From Eikenella sp. (lineage in GTDB: Bacteria; Pseudomonadota; Gammaproteobacteria; Burkholderiales; Neisseriaceae), in NCBI GenBank assembly GCA_030528345.1, contig JAUMZB010000014.1, positions 1 to 48,701 of the forward strand: a stretch of 48,701 nucleotides of DNA, in the 5' to 3' direction. A program made the position numbers and the translations under genes. Every line of letters starts with the position of its first letter. The first letter of the stretch is position 1. The notes beneath the pieces are model-generated. The model did no database searches. It saw only the letters and a program-made list of their open reading frames with translations, and had not been told where the DNA came from. This document shows, piece after piece, positions 32,423-42,121 of this stretch.

Positions 32423-34285
32423 ATGCCCGCCTACCGCTCCAAAACCTCCACCCACGGCCGCAATATGGCCGGTGCCCGCGCGCTGTGGCGCGCCACCGGC
32501 GTGGCCGACGCAGATTTCGGCAAACCGATTATCGCCATTGCCAACTCCTTCACCCAGTTCGTGCCCGGCCATGTGCATTTGCACAATATGGGGCAGTTGG
32601 TGGCGCGCGAAATCGAAAAAGCGGGCGGTTTGGCGAAAGAATTCAACACCATCGCGGTGGACGACGGCATTGCCATGGGTCACAGCGGCATGCTCTACAG
32701 CCTGCCCAGCCGCGATTTGATTGCCGATTCGGTGGAATACATGGTGAACGCGCATTGCGCCGACGCGCTGGTGTGCATTTCCAATTGCGACAAAATCACC
32801 CCCGGCATGCTGATGGCCGCCCTGCGCCTGAATATTCCCACCGTGTTCGTTTCGGGCGGCCCGATGGAAGCGGGCAAGGTTATCGGCGTGGCCAACATCA
32901 CCGACACCCGCAAGCTGGATTTGGTGGACGCAATGGTGGATGCCGCCAACGATAATGTTTCCGACGAAGAAGTGGCGGCGGTAGAGCGTTCCGCCTGCCC
33001 GACCTGCGGATCCTGCTCCGGTATGTTTACCGCCAACTCGATGAACTGCCTCACCGAAGCCTTGGGCTTGTCGCTGCCGGGCAACGGCTCGCTGCTGGCC
33101 ACCCACGCAGGCCGTAAAGAACTGTTTTTGGAAGCAGGCCGTCTGATTGTGGAGATTACCAAACGCTATTACGAGCAAGACGACGAGCGCGTATTGCCGC
33201 GCAGCATCGCCACCAAAGCCGCGTTTGAAAACGCCATGAGTTTGGACGTGGCGATGGGCGGTTCTACCAACACCGTGCTGCATCTGTTGGCCGCCGCACG
33301 TGAAGCCCAAGTGGATTTCAAAATGGCCGACATCGACCGCATCAGCCGCCAAGTGCCGTGTTTGTGCAAAGTCGCCCCCGCCACGCAGAAATACCACATG
33401 GAAGACGTACACCGTGCGGGCGGTGTGATGGGCATTTTGGCCGAACTCGACCGCGCCGGCTGCCTGAAAACCGACGTGTCCACCGTTCACGAAAAAACCT
33501 TGCAAGACGCGCTGGCGAAATGGGATATTACCAACCCCGCCAACGACGCCGCACACGCCCGCTACAAAGCCGCACCGGGCGGGGTACGCACCACCGAAGC
33601 CTTTTCGCAAAACCGCCAATGGCCGTCGCTCGACCTCGACCGCGAAAACGGCTGTATCCGCAGCAAGGCACAGGCTTATTCGCAAGACGGCGGCTTGGCG
33701 GTGCTGTTCGGCAACATCGCCGAGCGCGGCTGCGTGGTAAAAACGGCAGGCGTGGATGACAGCATTCTGCAATTTACCGGCCGCGCCCGCGTGTTTGAAA
33801 GCCAAGATGCCGCCGTGGCGGGCATTTTGGACAATCAAATCGTCGCCGGCGATATTGTGATTATCCGTTACGAAGGCCCCAAAGGCGGGCCCGGTATGCA
33901 GGAAATGCTCTATCCCACCAGCTACCTGAAATCCAAAGGCTTGGGCAAAGCATGCGCCTTGCTCACCGATGGTCGTTTCTCAGGCGGCACTTCCGGCTTG
34001 AGCATCGGCCACGTTTCTCCCGAAGCGGCGGAGGGCGGTGCCATCGGTTTGGTGCAAGAGGGCGACACCATAGCCATCGACATCCCCAAGCGCAGCATCC
34101 GTTTGGCCGTTTCCGATGAAGAGTTGGCCGCGCGCCGCAGCGAAATGGAAGCGCGCGGCGCCAAAGCGTGGCAGCCCGAAAACCGCGACCGCCCCGTTTC
34201 CGCCGCCCTGCGCGCTTACGCGGCCATGACCACTTCCGCCGACACCGGCGCGGTGCGCGATGTGAGCCAAGTGGAACGGGCTTAA
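32423..34285 (+). CDS. ilvD: dihydroxy-acid dehydratase
   Basis: 620 aa, typical. Cluster ligands: C122 in [10 protein letters not shown] and C195 in [11 protein letters not shown] (C192, C195, C198). Further signature [19 protein letters not shown] and near the end [19 protein letters not shown]. Converts 2,3-dihydroxy-isovalerate or -methylvalerate to the 2-oxo acids of valine/isoleucine synthesis, in the cytoplasm. AAAGGAAT precedes the ATG. Flanked by uptake-sequence hairpins on both sides, so monocistronic. Codon use is somewhat less GC-rich at third positions than in the minus-strand neighbours but not alien. Confidence 0.97.
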   Translation: MPAYRSKTSTHGRNMAGARALWRATGVADADFGKPIIAIANSFTQFVPGHVHLHNMGQLVAREIEKAGGLAKEFNTIAVDDGIAMGHSGMLYSLPSRDLIADSVEYMVNAHCADALVCISNCDKITPGMLMAALRLNIPTVFVSGGPMEAGKVIGVANITDTRKLDLVDAMVDAANDNVSDEEVAAVERSACPTCGSCSGMFTANSMNCLTEALGLSLPGNGSLLATHAGRKELFLEAGRLIVEITKRYYEQDDERVLPRSIATKAAFENAMSLDVAMGGSTNTVLHLLAAAREAQVDFKMADIDRISRQVPCLCKVAPATQKYHMEDVHRAGGVMGILAELDRAGCLKTDVSTVHEKTLQDALAKWDITNPANDAAHARYKAAPGGVRTTEAFSQNRQWPSLDLDRENGCIRSKAQAYSQDGGLAVLFGNIAERGCVVKTAGVDDSILQFTGRARVFESQDAAVAGILDNQIVAGDIVIIRYEGPKGGPGMQEMLYPTSYLKSKGLGKACALLTDGRFSGGTSGLSIGHVSPEAAEGGAIGLVQEGDTIAIDIPKRSIRLAVSDEELAARRSEMEARGAKAWQPENRDRPVSAALRAYAAMTTSADTGAVRDVSQVERA

Positions 34286-34290
34286 ACCGA

Positions 34291-34330
34291 GGGCTGCCTG
34301 AAAGCCGCCATGCGCTGTTCAGGTAGCCCG
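34291..34330 (+). terminator. uptake-sequence hairpin after ilvD
   Basis: GGGCTGCCTGAA (34291-34302) and TTCAGGTAGCCC (34318-34329): two dialects paired, with a G-T pair. Only weak T-run. Confidence 0.5.
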
Positions 34331-34366
34331 ATGATTTTTCCACAGCCGGTAAACAAAGGAGTCAGC

Positions 34367-34921
34367 ATGCGTTGGATGTTCTTGAGCGCCGCTTTACCGG
34401 CCGCCGTGGCGGCCGCGGCCGACACGCCGCCTGCGGCCATCCAAACCTGCCATACGGTGTCAAACCGTGCCGAACGCTATCTGGCGACCGACCACCCCGA
34501 TGAGGCCGTCCACATCCGCAGCCGACCCAGTACGGGCGCCCGCGTGCTGCTTACCTGCGACAACCACGGTGAAGCGGATATTCTGGGGCGCCACGGTGCC
34601 TGGTATCGGGTGCGCCTGCGTATGTACGGCACGGAAAGCAGCCGTATCGTCAGCGGCTACGTCCACTCAAGCCAAGTCAGCTTGCGCCGGCGCTGGCACA
34701 TCCGATCCGCTTCAGGCCAGGCCCTTACCTATCTGGAGGCGGATGCCGGCTCGCCGGTGCAGGACCGTCTGCCCGAAGGCACGCCGGTGGTGGAGTTTCC
34801 GGCCAACCGCCGCGGCGACTGGCGCTACATCGGCTACCGCACGTCCGACGCCGGCGCGGCTGATCTGTACGGCTATGTGCACAAAAGCCATTTGCGCCGT
34901 CAGCCTCGAATGGCCCGGTAA
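34367..34921 (+). CDS. periplasmic SH3-like (SH3b) domain protein
   Basis: 184 aa. Signal peptide MRWMFLSAALPAAVAAAA, mature from ADTPP. Two SH3b-like units: residues about 45-105 (AVHIRSRPSTGARVLLTC ... HGAWYRVRL ... GYVHSSQVSL) and 110-180 (SPVQDRLPEGTPVVEFPANRRG-DWRYIGYR ... GYVHKSHL). SH3b domains bind peptidoglycan or protein ligands in the periplasm. AAAGGAG precedes the ATG. No neighbour hints at a specific partner. The repeated GYVH-S/K-S-L ends each domain. Confidence 0.75.
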   Translation: MRWMFLSAALPAAVAAAADTPPAAIQTCHTVSNRAERYLATDHPDEAVHIRSRPSTGARVLLTCDNHGEADILGRHGAWYRVRLRMYGTESSRIVSGYVHSSQVSLRRRWHIRSASGQALTYLEADAGSPVQDRLPEGTPVVEFPANRRGDWRYIGYRTSDAGAADLYGYVHKSHLRRQPRMAR

Positions 34922-35151
34922 GCATTGCCAAAGCCGTAGCCGTGGGGCGGGTTCTTGAATCCGACACATGGGCGATGCGGCGTTGGCAAGCGTCGCTTGG
35001 CTTGGCGTACAGCACACACCCAATAGGGCCAAGCCACGGCCTCGCCGGGGCGTGCATTTTCGTCTGCCGAGCCCTGCCGCCGCCCAACTTCGGTATCCGA
35101 GCCGGTCGGCAAATGAGTGGGGCGGCACGGCCTGAAAAGAGACCCTGCCGC
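34922..35151. other. 230-bp intergenic region of unclear origin
   Basis: GC-rich sequence between convergent genes with open reading on the minus strand but no start, ribosome site or terminator. May be a dispersed repeat or a gene fossil. Nothing firm. Confidence 0.35.
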
Positions 35152-35958
35152 TCAACGGCGGCGCCGGTTTTGTTCGTACACCGGCAGTACCGCAGGCAGC
35201 TGGCGGCGCAATTCTTCGATGCGCGACTGATTGGAGGGATGGGTGGAGAGCATGCCCGTTAAGGCATTGCCGCTGCCTTTGTAGGCCGCCATTTTTTCCC
35301 ACACCGTGACCGCCGCGCGCGGGTCGTAACCCGCCTGTGCCATCAGCAGCATGCCGCCGCTGTCGGCCTCGCGCTCGTGGTGGCGGGAGTAGGGCAGGCC
35401 GATGCCGTATTCGGCCAGCAGGCCTTGCGACAGGCCGATGACCTCGCTGCTCACGCCGGTTTGGCTGGCCACTACGCGCCCGCCGATGTCCAAAGCCAGG
35501 CCGGTGAGCACTTTCTGGCCGACCGCCTGCTTGCTGTGTTCCAGCAGGGCATGCGTCATTTCGTGCCCCACCACGGCGGCGATTTCGTCGTCGGTGAGGT
35601 TCAGGGTTTCCACCAGGCCGGTATAAACCGCCATTTTGCCGCCCGGCATCGCCCAAGCATTCATTTCTTTGCTGCGGATCACCATCATTTCCCATTGGAA
35701 CGGCACGCCGGTGCGGTTGGCCGCTTCGGCGTGCGGCTTCATGCGCCGGAACACGGCCTGCACGCGGCGGGCGGTGGCGGAGCGGGTGTCCAACACCTCG
35801 CTGCGTTGCGCCTGCGCCCGCAATTGGCGGTAGTTTTGCGCCGAATGGGCATTCAAGGCCTCGGTGTTGTAGCCCAACATATCGGCCATGCCGGCGCAGC
35901 CCGACAACAGAACCAAACCCACGGCCGCCGCCGCCAAAGAACGGGAAAAACCACGCAT
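35152..35958 (-). CDS. M48 family metalloprotease lipoprotein (LoiP/YggG-like)
   Basis: 268 aa from the third of three consecutive ATGs (35964, 35961, 35958); spacing to AGGAG favours the second or third. Lipobox LLSGC. Zinc motif HEMTH (about 132-136) and the third-ligand region HEREADSGG (about 194-202) make it an active M48 peptidase. The GGxMAVYTGL before the HExxH and ALxTHPSNQSRIEEL near the end fit LoiP/BepA-type periplasmic proteases that degrade misfolded outer-membrane proteins. No TPR domain, so LoiP-like rather than BepA. A role in envelope quality control fits the many assembly genes nearby. Confidence 0.9.
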   Translation of the reverse strand: MRGFSRSLAAAAVGLVLLSGCAGMADMLGYNTEALNAHSAQNYRQLRAQAQRSEVLDTRSATARRVQAVFRRMKPHAEAANRTGVPFQWEMMVIRSKEMNAWAMPGGKMAVYTGLVETLNLTDDEIAAVVGHEMTHALLEHSKQAVGQKVLTGLALDIGGRVVASQTGVSSEVIGLSQGLLAEYGIGLPYSRHHEREADSGGMLLMAQAGYDPRAAVTVWEKMAAYKGSGNALTGMLSTHPSNQSRIEELRRQLPAVLPVYEQNRRRR

Positions 35959-36143
35959 CATCATCGTCTCCTGTCAAAAATCCGGTTGCCCGGCAAACAG
36001 ACCGCACTATAGCCTTAGGGCGGCAGCCCGTAAATACCGTTTCCGCAGCCGGCGGTGGGAGGTTGGCCATGTCGGGCAAAATGCCCGGCCGGCGGCTGCC
36101 AACCAAGCCACATGGTTTTCAGGTAGCCTGCTGCGCAAAGGGC

Positions 36144-36168
36144 AAAAAAAGGGCGGCAAATGCCGCCC
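36144..36168 (-). terminator. porin terminator
   Basis: On the minus strand GGGCGGC-attt-GCCGCCC followed by TTTTTTT: textbook Rho-independent terminator, 28 bases past the porin stop. Confidence 0.9.
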
Positions 36169-36195
36169 GAGAAGCGAAAAGGAATGTTGGCTGCT

Positions 36196-37326
36196 TCAGA
36201 ATTTGTGCACCAAGCCGGTGCCCACCGCCCAGTTGGTCTCATTGGGGTTGTATTCTGCATTGCGGCCGCGGAACCAGCCCAGGGTAACCAAGCCGGTGGT
36301 GCGGCGCGAGAAGGCGTAGTCGGCGCCGGCCACCACTTGCAGATAGCGCGCGTTTTTGCCGAATACCCGATTATTCAGGGCAGGTATGGTAACGCCGCTG
36401 CCGGTGCCGTAGGCCACGCTCAGTTTGGGCGTGAGCGCACCGAAAGTGTAGGCCGCGCTCAATTGCGCCTCTTTCAGGGTGGCGGTGTAGGGCAGATTGT
36501 GCACCACGCCGCCTACATTGATGGTGGCACTACCGTACACATCATTGGCAGAGTGATTTATGCTGCGGGTAACATTATTGGGCGTGATGAAGTAGGGGTA
36601 GACGTTTTTGGCGTATTGCAGGCCCAGCGCCAGATAGAGGTTGTTGGCGTCGTAGCCGCCCACCAGATTGTGGATGTGGGCGTCTTTGCCGCCGTGGCGT
36701 TCTTTGTCGCGCAGGGCGTATTCCAGCGCATAGCGGGCGAAGAAGCCGCTGTGGGCATAATTCAGGCCGAGGCCGATAGTCGGCTCGCTGTCGGCATTGT
36801 TGCCGCCATAGGAGTTATTGCCGGGAACGAATTGGGCGCTGAAATCGAAGCCGCCCCAATTGGGCGATTGGTAGCTGATGCCGGTTGCGCGGTAGCCGTA
36901 ACGGCTGTATGCAAGGAGGCCGAGGGTATAGTTGCTGTATTCCCAGATGTCTTGCTTGTCCAGCGATTGTTTGAGCGGGCTGGCTTGGTGGCCGGCGGTG
37001 ATTCTGCCGAAGCCGCCTTCGAGGCCGATAAAGGAATCGCGCGTGCCCAAGCCCTTGGCTTCGCCGCCGCCGATATTGGCGCGGGTTTCAATCTGCCACA
37101 CGGCGTTGAGGCCGTTGCCCAGGTTTTCCGAGCCTTTAAAGCCGATGTGGCTGCCGTAGTCCGCCACTTTGAAGGCGCGCTCGCCGCCTACGGTTTGGCC
37201 GTTTTGCTTCCATTCATAGCCGCGCTCCCATTCCACGCCGCCTTTTACCGCGCCGTAGAGCACCACTTCGGCGGCAGCCGCGCCCGAGAAAGCCAGCAGG
37301 GATAAGGCAATCAGGGTTTTCTTCAT
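36196..37326 (-). CDS. Gram-negative trimeric porin (Neisseria-type)
   Basis: 376 aa. Signal peptide MKKTLIALSLLAFSGAAAA, mature start EVVLYGAVKGGVEW, as in beta-proteobacterial porins. GSHIGFKGSENLGNGLNAVWQIETRANIG and RDSFIGLEGGFGRITAGHQ are the family-defining first strands and loop 3 entrance. It ends with an aromatic (VGTGLVHKF), the C-terminal signal for Bam recognition. A general diffusion or anion-selective channel, probably a major outer-membrane protein. AAGGAG stands before the ATG; promoter at 37391-37420. Related to Neisseria PorA/PorB at family level; no finer call is possible. Confidence 0.92.
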   Translation of the reverse strand: MKKTLIALSLLAFSGAAAAEVVLYGAVKGGVEWERGYEWKQNGQTVGGERAFKVADYGSHIGFKGSENLGNGLNAVWQIETRANIGGGEAKGLGTRDSFIGLEGGFGRITAGHQASPLKQSLDKQDIWEYSNYTLGLLAYSRYGYRATGISYQSPNWGGFDFSAQFVPGNNSYGGNNADSEPTIGLGLNYAHSGFFARYALEYALRDKERHGGKDAHIHNLVGGYDANNLYLALGLQYAKNVYPYFITPNNVTRSINHSANDVYGSATINVGGVVHNLPYTATLKEAQLSAAYTFGALTPKLSVAYGTGSGVTIPALNNRVFGKNARYLQVVAGADYAFSRRTTGLVTLGWFRGRNAEYNPNETNWAVGTGLVHKF

Positions 37327-37390
37327 TGTGTTCTCCTTAAGGTTTGACTGTGTTGCGCCCGCGCGGCCATTCTGCGCCTCGCCGACGGCG

Positions 37391-37420
37391 GGCTTAGGAT
37401 AGCGGCTCGACTTTAAAAAA
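37391..37420 (-). promoter_or_regulatory. candidate porin promoter
   Basis: Minus strand: TTGATT, 18-base spacer, TATCCT, giving a leader of about 60 bases up to AAGGAG and the ATG at 37326. Confidence 0.45.
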
Positions 37421-37540
37421 ATCAACCCTTCTGTATGTTTTTTTACATAAGCAAACCATTGCTTGTGGCGGCGACCCCACGCCCGTCCCGGTTTTTTTCC
37501 ATTCCGCCCGCCCCCGTCCGCCCCCATCCCGGCCTTCCCC

Positions 37541-37562
37541 CGCGAGCGGGGGAAGGAGGAAA
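37541..37562. repeat. REP-like GC-rich hairpin
   Basis: CTTCCCCCGC / GCGGGGGAAG form a perfect 10-bp inverted repeat. Similar sequences (CCTTCCCCCGCGAGCGGGGG) are scattered in intergenic regions of many GC-rich proteobacteria. It could also end fumarase transcription. Confidence 0.5.
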
Positions 37563-37585
37563 GCGGGAGTGTCGGCGTTATCCGC

Positions 37586-37652
37586 TCCCCCGCCCGCTGC
37601 GCTGCTACGCCTGGAACGGCATCCACATCCGGGGGTTTGGCACAGGTCTCAG
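37586..37652. mobile_element. truncated family B MITE (right end)
   Basis: Matches the right third of the element at 22388-22571: CGCTGCGCTGCTACGCCT-GAAC-GCATC-ACATC, then GGGTTTGGCACAGGTCTCAG against GGTTTTGCAAAGGTCTCAG. The left part is absent. Confidence 0.6.
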
Positions 37653-37661
37653 CCTGCCGCT

Positions 37662-39185
37662 TTATACCTCTACGGGAATAATGCCGATTTTGGCCTGCCA
37701 TTGCTTGGGCGCGACGGCGTGAACGGATTGGCCGCTGCTGTCCACCGCCACGGTGACGGGCATGTCTTTCACTTCAAATTCGTAAATCGCTTCCATGCCC
37801 AAGTCTTCAAAAGCCACCACTTTGGCCTCTTTGATCGCCTTGGCCACCAGATAGGCCGAGCCGCCCACCGCCATCAGATAAACGGCCTGGTTGTCGGCAA
37901 TGGCTTCGCAGGCGGCGGCGCCGCGTTCGGATTTGCCGATCATGCCGAGCAGGCCGGTTTGTTCCAGCATCTGGCGGGTGAATTTGTCCATGCGGGTGGC
38001 GGTGGTGGGGCCGGCGGGGCCGACCACTTCGTCGCGCACGGGATCCACCGGGCCGACGTAGTAAATCAGTTTGTTGGTGAAATCCACCGGCAGTTGTTCG
38101 CCTTTGTTGAGCATATCGACCATGCGTTTGTGGGCGGCGTCGCGGCCGGTGTAGATTTTGCCGTTCAAGAGCAGCACATCGCCCATTTTCCAGCCGGCCA
38201 CTTCTTCTTTGGTGAGCGTGTCCACATTCACGCGCTTGCCGTTGTCGGGGCTGTAGGTGATGTCGGGCCAGTCTTCCAAGGAAGGCGGTTGCAGATGCAC
38301 GGGGCCGGAGCCGTCCAGCTCGAACTCTACATGGCGGGTGGCGGCGCAGTTGGGGATCATGGCCACGGGTTTGGATGCGGCGTGGGTGGGGTAATCCAAG
38401 ATTTTGACGTCGAGAACGGTGGTCAGGCCGCCCAAGCCTTGTGCGCCGATGCCCAAGGCGTTCACTTTTTCAAACAACTCCAAACGCAGGGCTTCGGTGG
38501 TGGAGAGTTCCGCGCCCGAAGCGGCTTTTTCCTGCAATTCGTGGATATCGGCATGGCTCATCAGCGATTCTTTGGCCAACAGCATGGCTTTTTCCGGCGT
38601 GCCGCCGATGCCGATGCCCAAGATGCCGGGCGGACACCAACCGGCACCCATGGTGGGGAGGGTTTTCAGCACCCAATCGACTATCGAATCGGAAGGGTTG
38701 AGCATGGCGAGCTTGGATTTGTTTTCCGAACCGCCGCCTTTGGCCGCGCAGGTGACTGCCACTTTGTCGCCCGCCACGATTTCCATATGAATGACGGCGG
38801 GGGTGTTGTCTTTGGTGTTTTGGCGCTTGCCGGCCGGGTCGGCCAATACGGAAGCGCGCAAGGTGTTGTCGGGGTGGGTGTAGGCGCGGCGCACGCCTTC
38901 GTTCACCATCTCGGCCACGCTCATGGCGGCATCCCACTGCACGTTCATGCCCACTTTTAAAAACACGGTGGCAATGCCGGTGTCCTGGCAGATGGGGCGG
39001 TGGCCTTCGGCACACATGCGGCTGTTGACCAGAATCTGCGTCATCGCGTCTTTGGCGGCCGGGTTTTCTTCTTTCTGCCAGGCTTTGTAGAGGGCTTGGA
39101 TGTAATCGACGGGGTGGTAATAGCTGATGAATTGGAAGGCATCGGCGATGCTTTGGATGAAATCTTCTTGTTTGATGACGGTCAT
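37662..39185 (-). CDS. fumA: fumarate hydratase, class I (4Fe-4S)
   Basis: 507 aa. Class I features: N-terminal Fe-S domain with ICQDTGIATVF (C of GHRPICQDTG), GAGWCPPGILGIGIGG and NCAATRHVEFEL supplying further cysteines. The C-terminal beta domain has VGPAGPTTATRMDKFTRQMLE and GKSERGAA. It interconverts fumarate and malate in the TCA cycle, with an oxygen-sensitive cluster. Whether it is the sole fumarase cannot be told. AGGAACACC precedes the ATG. It is flanked by intergenic regions of 335 and 139 bases, so probably monocistronic. Confidence 0.95.
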   Translation of the reverse strand: MTVIKQEDFIQSIADAFQFISYYHPVDYIQALYKAWQKEENPAAKDAMTQILVNSRMCAEGHRPICQDTGIATVFLKVGMNVQWDAAMSVAEMVNEGVRRAYTHPDNTLRASVLADPAGKRQNTKDNTPAVIHMEIVAGDKVAVTCAAKGGGSENKSKLAMLNPSDSIVDWVLKTLPTMGAGWCPPGILGIGIGGTPEKAMLLAKESLMSHADIHELQEKAASGAELSTTEALRLELFEKVNALGIGAQGLGGLTTVLDVKILDYPTHAASKPVAMIPNCAATRHVEFELDGSGPVHLQPPSLEDWPDITYSPDNGKRVNVDTLTKEEVAGWKMGDVLLLNGKIYTGRDAAHKRMVDMLNKGEQLPVDFTNKLIYYVGPVDPVRDEVVGPAGPTTATRMDKFTRQMLEQTGLLGMIGKSERGAAACEAIADNQAVYLMAVGGSAYLVAKAIKEAKVVAFEDLGMEAIYEFEVKDMPVTVAVDSSGQSVHAVAPKQWQAKIGIIPVEV

Positions 39186-39324
39186 GGTGGTGTTCCTGTT
39201 TTTAAGTATTCGCGCAGACGGCGCCCGGTATTGTAAACCCTTTCCCCGGCCCGCGCACGGCGTTTGCCCCGCATCGGGCTACCTGAAAACAGGTTTCGGG
39301 CGGCTTGCCGGCTGACGGCACGCC

Positions 39325-41166
39325 TTACTCTTCCGCCCAACGGTTTTGCCTCAACAGAGCGTCTGCCGTCTGCATGCGCCATTGCAGCAAACGCAGCTGG
39401 GGTGCGGCATCGCGGCCTTCTTTGGTGAGCAGGTGGCGGCGGTTGAACTCGGCGTAGGCCCCTTCGGCCAGCATCACGCTGATTTCGCCCTTGGTCATCA
39501 TCAGCGCTTGTTGCGAATCGGGCCGCAGCAGGCTGTGGCCGAAGGCAGACACGGGTTCGTTCCAGCCCAACAGATCGATGAAGGTGGGCAATAAATCGTA
39601 TTGGCTGGCCAAACGGCTGTGGCGCTGCGGCGGCAAACTGCCGTCCGGCGCGAAAATCAACAGCGGAATATGGAAGGCTTCCGCGCCTTGGCCGCCCGGC
39701 CCCGCATTGAGGGTGTGGTCGGCACTGATCACAAATACAGTATTGCGGTACCAACTTTGCTGTTCGGCATACGCCATAAACTGCTGCAAAGCCCAATCGC
39801 TGTAGCGCAAGGTATTCAGAAAGCCCTGTTCGCCGCCGGATTGGTGCGGTGCCAGATGAAATTCGCTGCCGGGGTCGGCAAACGGCTCATGGGTGGTGCC
39901 GGTAAACACAAAGGCAAAAAACGGCTGCCGGCCTTCGCTGAGCTTGCGGCCGACAAACTGCAGGGTGTCGTAATCCCATCCATACGGCGCCTGTTCGGCA
40001 TAACTGCGCAACAGCGGCACATCTTCCATCCCGTAATATTCGCGGAAGCCGAGCGCATGGGCGATGCCGTCCATGTAGAAGGAGCGGCGCTTCGACGACT
40101 GCGCCATCAGGGTTCGGTAGCCGTGTGCGTCGGCCAAGGCGGCGATGCGGCTCATGCGGTTGACTTCCAAACCGAAGCCGAGATTGGGCTGGCCGGGCAG
40201 CGCCGGCACGGCAGTGAGTGCCGCCTGGATACCGACGATGCTGCGCTGGCCGGCGGCATAAAAACGGTCCCATACTTGCGCGCGCGGAATCAGGCTGTCC
40301 AGATAAGGCGTGGCGCCGTAGGCACTGCCGGCCAAGCCGTCGATGTAGCGGCTGCTCCAACTTTCCAACAAAATAAACACCACGTTTTTACCGCCGGGCG
40401 TGTTGGACGCAGGCCGGTAGCGGAAGGGTTGTGCCGGCTGGGTGTGTGCCACCGCCGCCATTTCTTCGGCAGACAGCAGATCCAAGGGAGCGGCCTGTTG
40501 GTCGCCGGCTTTCAGCGCGGCCAGCGGGCCGTTGATTGCCAAATTGGCTTGCGCCAGCGTTTGGCCTTTGAATGCATCAATCGTACTCAAGGGCTTGCCG
40601 CCTTCCAAAGTCCCCCTCGCCGCCAACACCAAACACAACAGCAATAAGCATGACTGCACCGCGCCGCGCCGCCATGTTCCGTTCCAAGCCTCTGCTTTGC
40701 CGGCCACCAGATGCTGCCACAGCCATCCGGCCGGCAATAATATGGCCAGCCCGCCCAAAGTGTGGCCCAAACGGGAAGAAAAGGCCGCCTGCCACACAAA
40801 GTCCCAGTCGCCGCCCAAATTGAACAGTTCTCCGCCCAGATGGCGGCCCACTTCGCCGAAGTAGGCCAGATCGGCCACTCCGATGCCGAGCAATACGGCC
40901 AACACCGCCGCCGCCAGCCAAGACAGCGTTTTGCGGAAGCCGCGCCGCTGCAAACGCGGCCACGGAATCATCAACAGCAATAAAAACGGCGAAAACGCCA
41001 ATACCGCCAACTGGCCGTCAAAGCGCAGGCCTTGGGCAAACGCCCCGGCTTTTTGCCAGAGGGACAAATCGGCAAAATGTTCGGGATACGCCCATAACAA
41101 GCCCAAGCGCAATAAAACAAAAGCCGCTAAGGCAAACCATATCATGCGTAAAGGAAGGGACCACAT
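39325..41166 (-). CDS. LTA-synthase/sulfatase-type membrane phosphotransferase
   Basis: 613 aa. Five N-terminal membrane helices (within residues 1-185), a linker, then an alkaline-phosphatase-fold catalytic domain: NVVFILLESWSSRYIDG (metal E and the nucleophile region), GQRSIVGIQAALTAVPALP with the T/S nucleophile region, and VISADHTLNAG (metal D and H). Architecture equals LtaS-like enzymes. In Gram-negatives such proteins transfer phosphoglycerol or act as envelope phosphatases (OpgB/YejM/CptA-like); the substrate is unknown. Start ATG 41166; an in-frame TTG 14 codons earlier has no ribosome site and would add a basic leader. Confidence 0.88.
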   Translation of the reverse strand: MWSLPLRMIWFALAAFVLLRLGLLWAYPEHFADLSLWQKAGAFAQGLRFDGQLAVLAFSPFLLLLMIPWPRLQRRGFRKTLSWLAAAVLAVLLGIGVADLAYFGEVGRHLGGELFNLGGDWDFVWQAAFSSRLGHTLGGLAILLPAGWLWQHLVAGKAEAWNGTWRRGAVQSCLLLLCLVLAARGTLEGGKPLSTIDAFKGQTLAQANLAINGPLAALKAGDQQAAPLDLLSAEEMAAVAHTQPAQPFRYRPASNTPGGKNVVFILLESWSSRYIDGLAGSAYGATPYLDSLIPRAQVWDRFYAAGQRSIVGIQAALTAVPALPGQPNLGFGLEVNRMSRIAALADAHGYRTLMAQSSKRRSFYMDGIAHALGFREYYGMEDVPLLRSYAEQAPYGWDYDTLQFVGRKLSEGRQPFFAFVFTGTTHEPFADPGSEFHLAPHQSGGEQGFLNTLRYSDWALQQFMAYAEQQSWYRNTVFVISADHTLNAGPGGQGAEAFHIPLLIFAPDGSLPPQRHSRLASQYDLLPTFIDLLGWNEPVSAFGHSLLRPDSQQALMMTKGEISVMLAEGAYAEFNRRHLLTKEGRDAAPQLRLLQWRMQTADALLRQNRWAEE

Positions 41167-41235
41167 CGCCGATTTCTTTCTCGATTCTTTTCTTTCTGCA
41201 TTCGCCAACGGCAGGCAGGCTACCTGAAGAGGTTC

Positions 41236-42024
41236 TCAGGCGGCTTGTTTTGCGCCGATTTCCGCACCCAAGGCGGCCAGAGCGGCAAGGGTGTCGGCCC
41301 ACACGGCGGGCAGTGCGGCGCAGGCGGCGGTGCCTTCGGCTTTGAGGCCGAACAGAATGCAGTAGCGTTCGCCTTCGGCGGCCAGCGTGGGCAGGCTGAA
41401 GGTGCGGATGCCGGGGTGCTGCCGTTCGATCTGCTCCATCAATTCGGTGATCGCCGATTCCGGCAGGCCGTAAAGGCGCACGCCGCGCTGGCTGCGCTCG
41501 GTTTGGTGCTGCAGCTGCGGGTAATGCGTGTCCAACACCCATTCGGCCATCGGGTGCGCCATCACCGGAAAGCCGGGCAGGAAATAATGTTCGCGGATGG
41601 CAAAGCCGGCAATCCGGTTGTAGGGATTGGGCACCAAGGCGCTGCCTTGCGGGAAATCGGCCATGCGCAGGCGGATTTGGTGGGCCTCGCTGTCCAAAGC
41701 GTCGCCGCGTTGCAGGGACACGCCCTCAATCAACGCCGCTGCTTCGGCATGGCGCTCAATCGGCAGGCCCAGCGCTTCGGCGGCGGCTTGGCGGGTGTGG
41801 TCGTCGGGCGTGCCGCCGATGCCGCCGGTGACGAATACCGGCAGGCCTTCGGCAAAACTCTGCGCCAGCTTGCGCACCAATAAAGGGCGCTCGTCGGGCA
41901 GATACTGCACCCAGGCCAATTGCAGGCCGCGCTGCTCGAGCGCCTGCTTGAAAAAAGCGAAATGTTGGTCGGCGCGGCTGCCGTGCAGGATTTCGTCGCC
42001 GATGATGATCAGGCCGAAAGACAT
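41236..42024 (-). CDS. CinA-like molybdopterin-binding domain protein
   Basis: 262 aa. SFGLIIIGDEILHGSRADQHFAFF is the start of a MoCF/CinA domain (IxGDEIL-G---D), with FVTGGIGGTPDDHTRQAAAEALG the binding loop (TGGxGxTPDD) at about residues 65-87. It lacks the C-terminal nicotinamide-amidohydrolase domain of full CinA. Neisseriaceae have such single-domain versions; an ADP-ribose or NMN-related activity is only possible. GAGGAAA precedes the ATG. Sits between the LTA-synthase-like gene (69 bases) and gph (97 bases), all on the minus strand. Confidence 0.88.
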   Translation of the reverse strand: MSFGLIIIGDEILHGSRADQHFAFFKQALEQRGLQLAWVQYLPDERPLLVRKLAQSFAEGLPVFVTGGIGGTPDDHTRQAAAEALGLPIERHAEAAALIEGVSLQRGDALDSEAHQIRLRMADFPQGSALVPNPYNRIAGFAIREHYFLPGFPVMAHPMAEWVLDTHYPQLQHQTERSQRGVRLYGLPESAITELMEQIERQHPGIRTFSLPTLAAEGERYCILFGLKAEGTAACAALPAVWADTLAALAALGAEIGAKQAA

Positions 42025-42072
42025 AGGGTTTCCTCACAATTAAGATGCCGGCGCGCAAGGCCGGCGCGCTTT

Positions 42073-42111
42073 GGGCTGCCTGAAACGCATGATTCTGCTT
42101 TCAGGTAGCCC
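42073..42111 (-). terminator. uptake-sequence hairpin after gph
   Basis: GGGCTGCCTGAAA (42073-42085) and TTTCAGGTAGCCC (42099-42111), two dialects paired with one G-T. No strong T-run. Confidence 0.5.
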
Positions 42112-42121
42112 GTTCGGCCTT

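Larger units (their letters stand above)
37327..37661. other. 335-bp intergenic region with REP-like and MITE remnants
   Basis: Holds the porin promoter, a GC-rich REP-like hairpin (37539-37562) and a right-end remnant of MITE family B (37586-37652). No gene. Confidence 0.6.

Noticed and set aside
34712..36106. 464-codon minus-strand frame reading through the M48 gene
   Set aside because: It is out of frame with the clear M48 protease and crosses its stop, the spacer and part of the SH3 gene.
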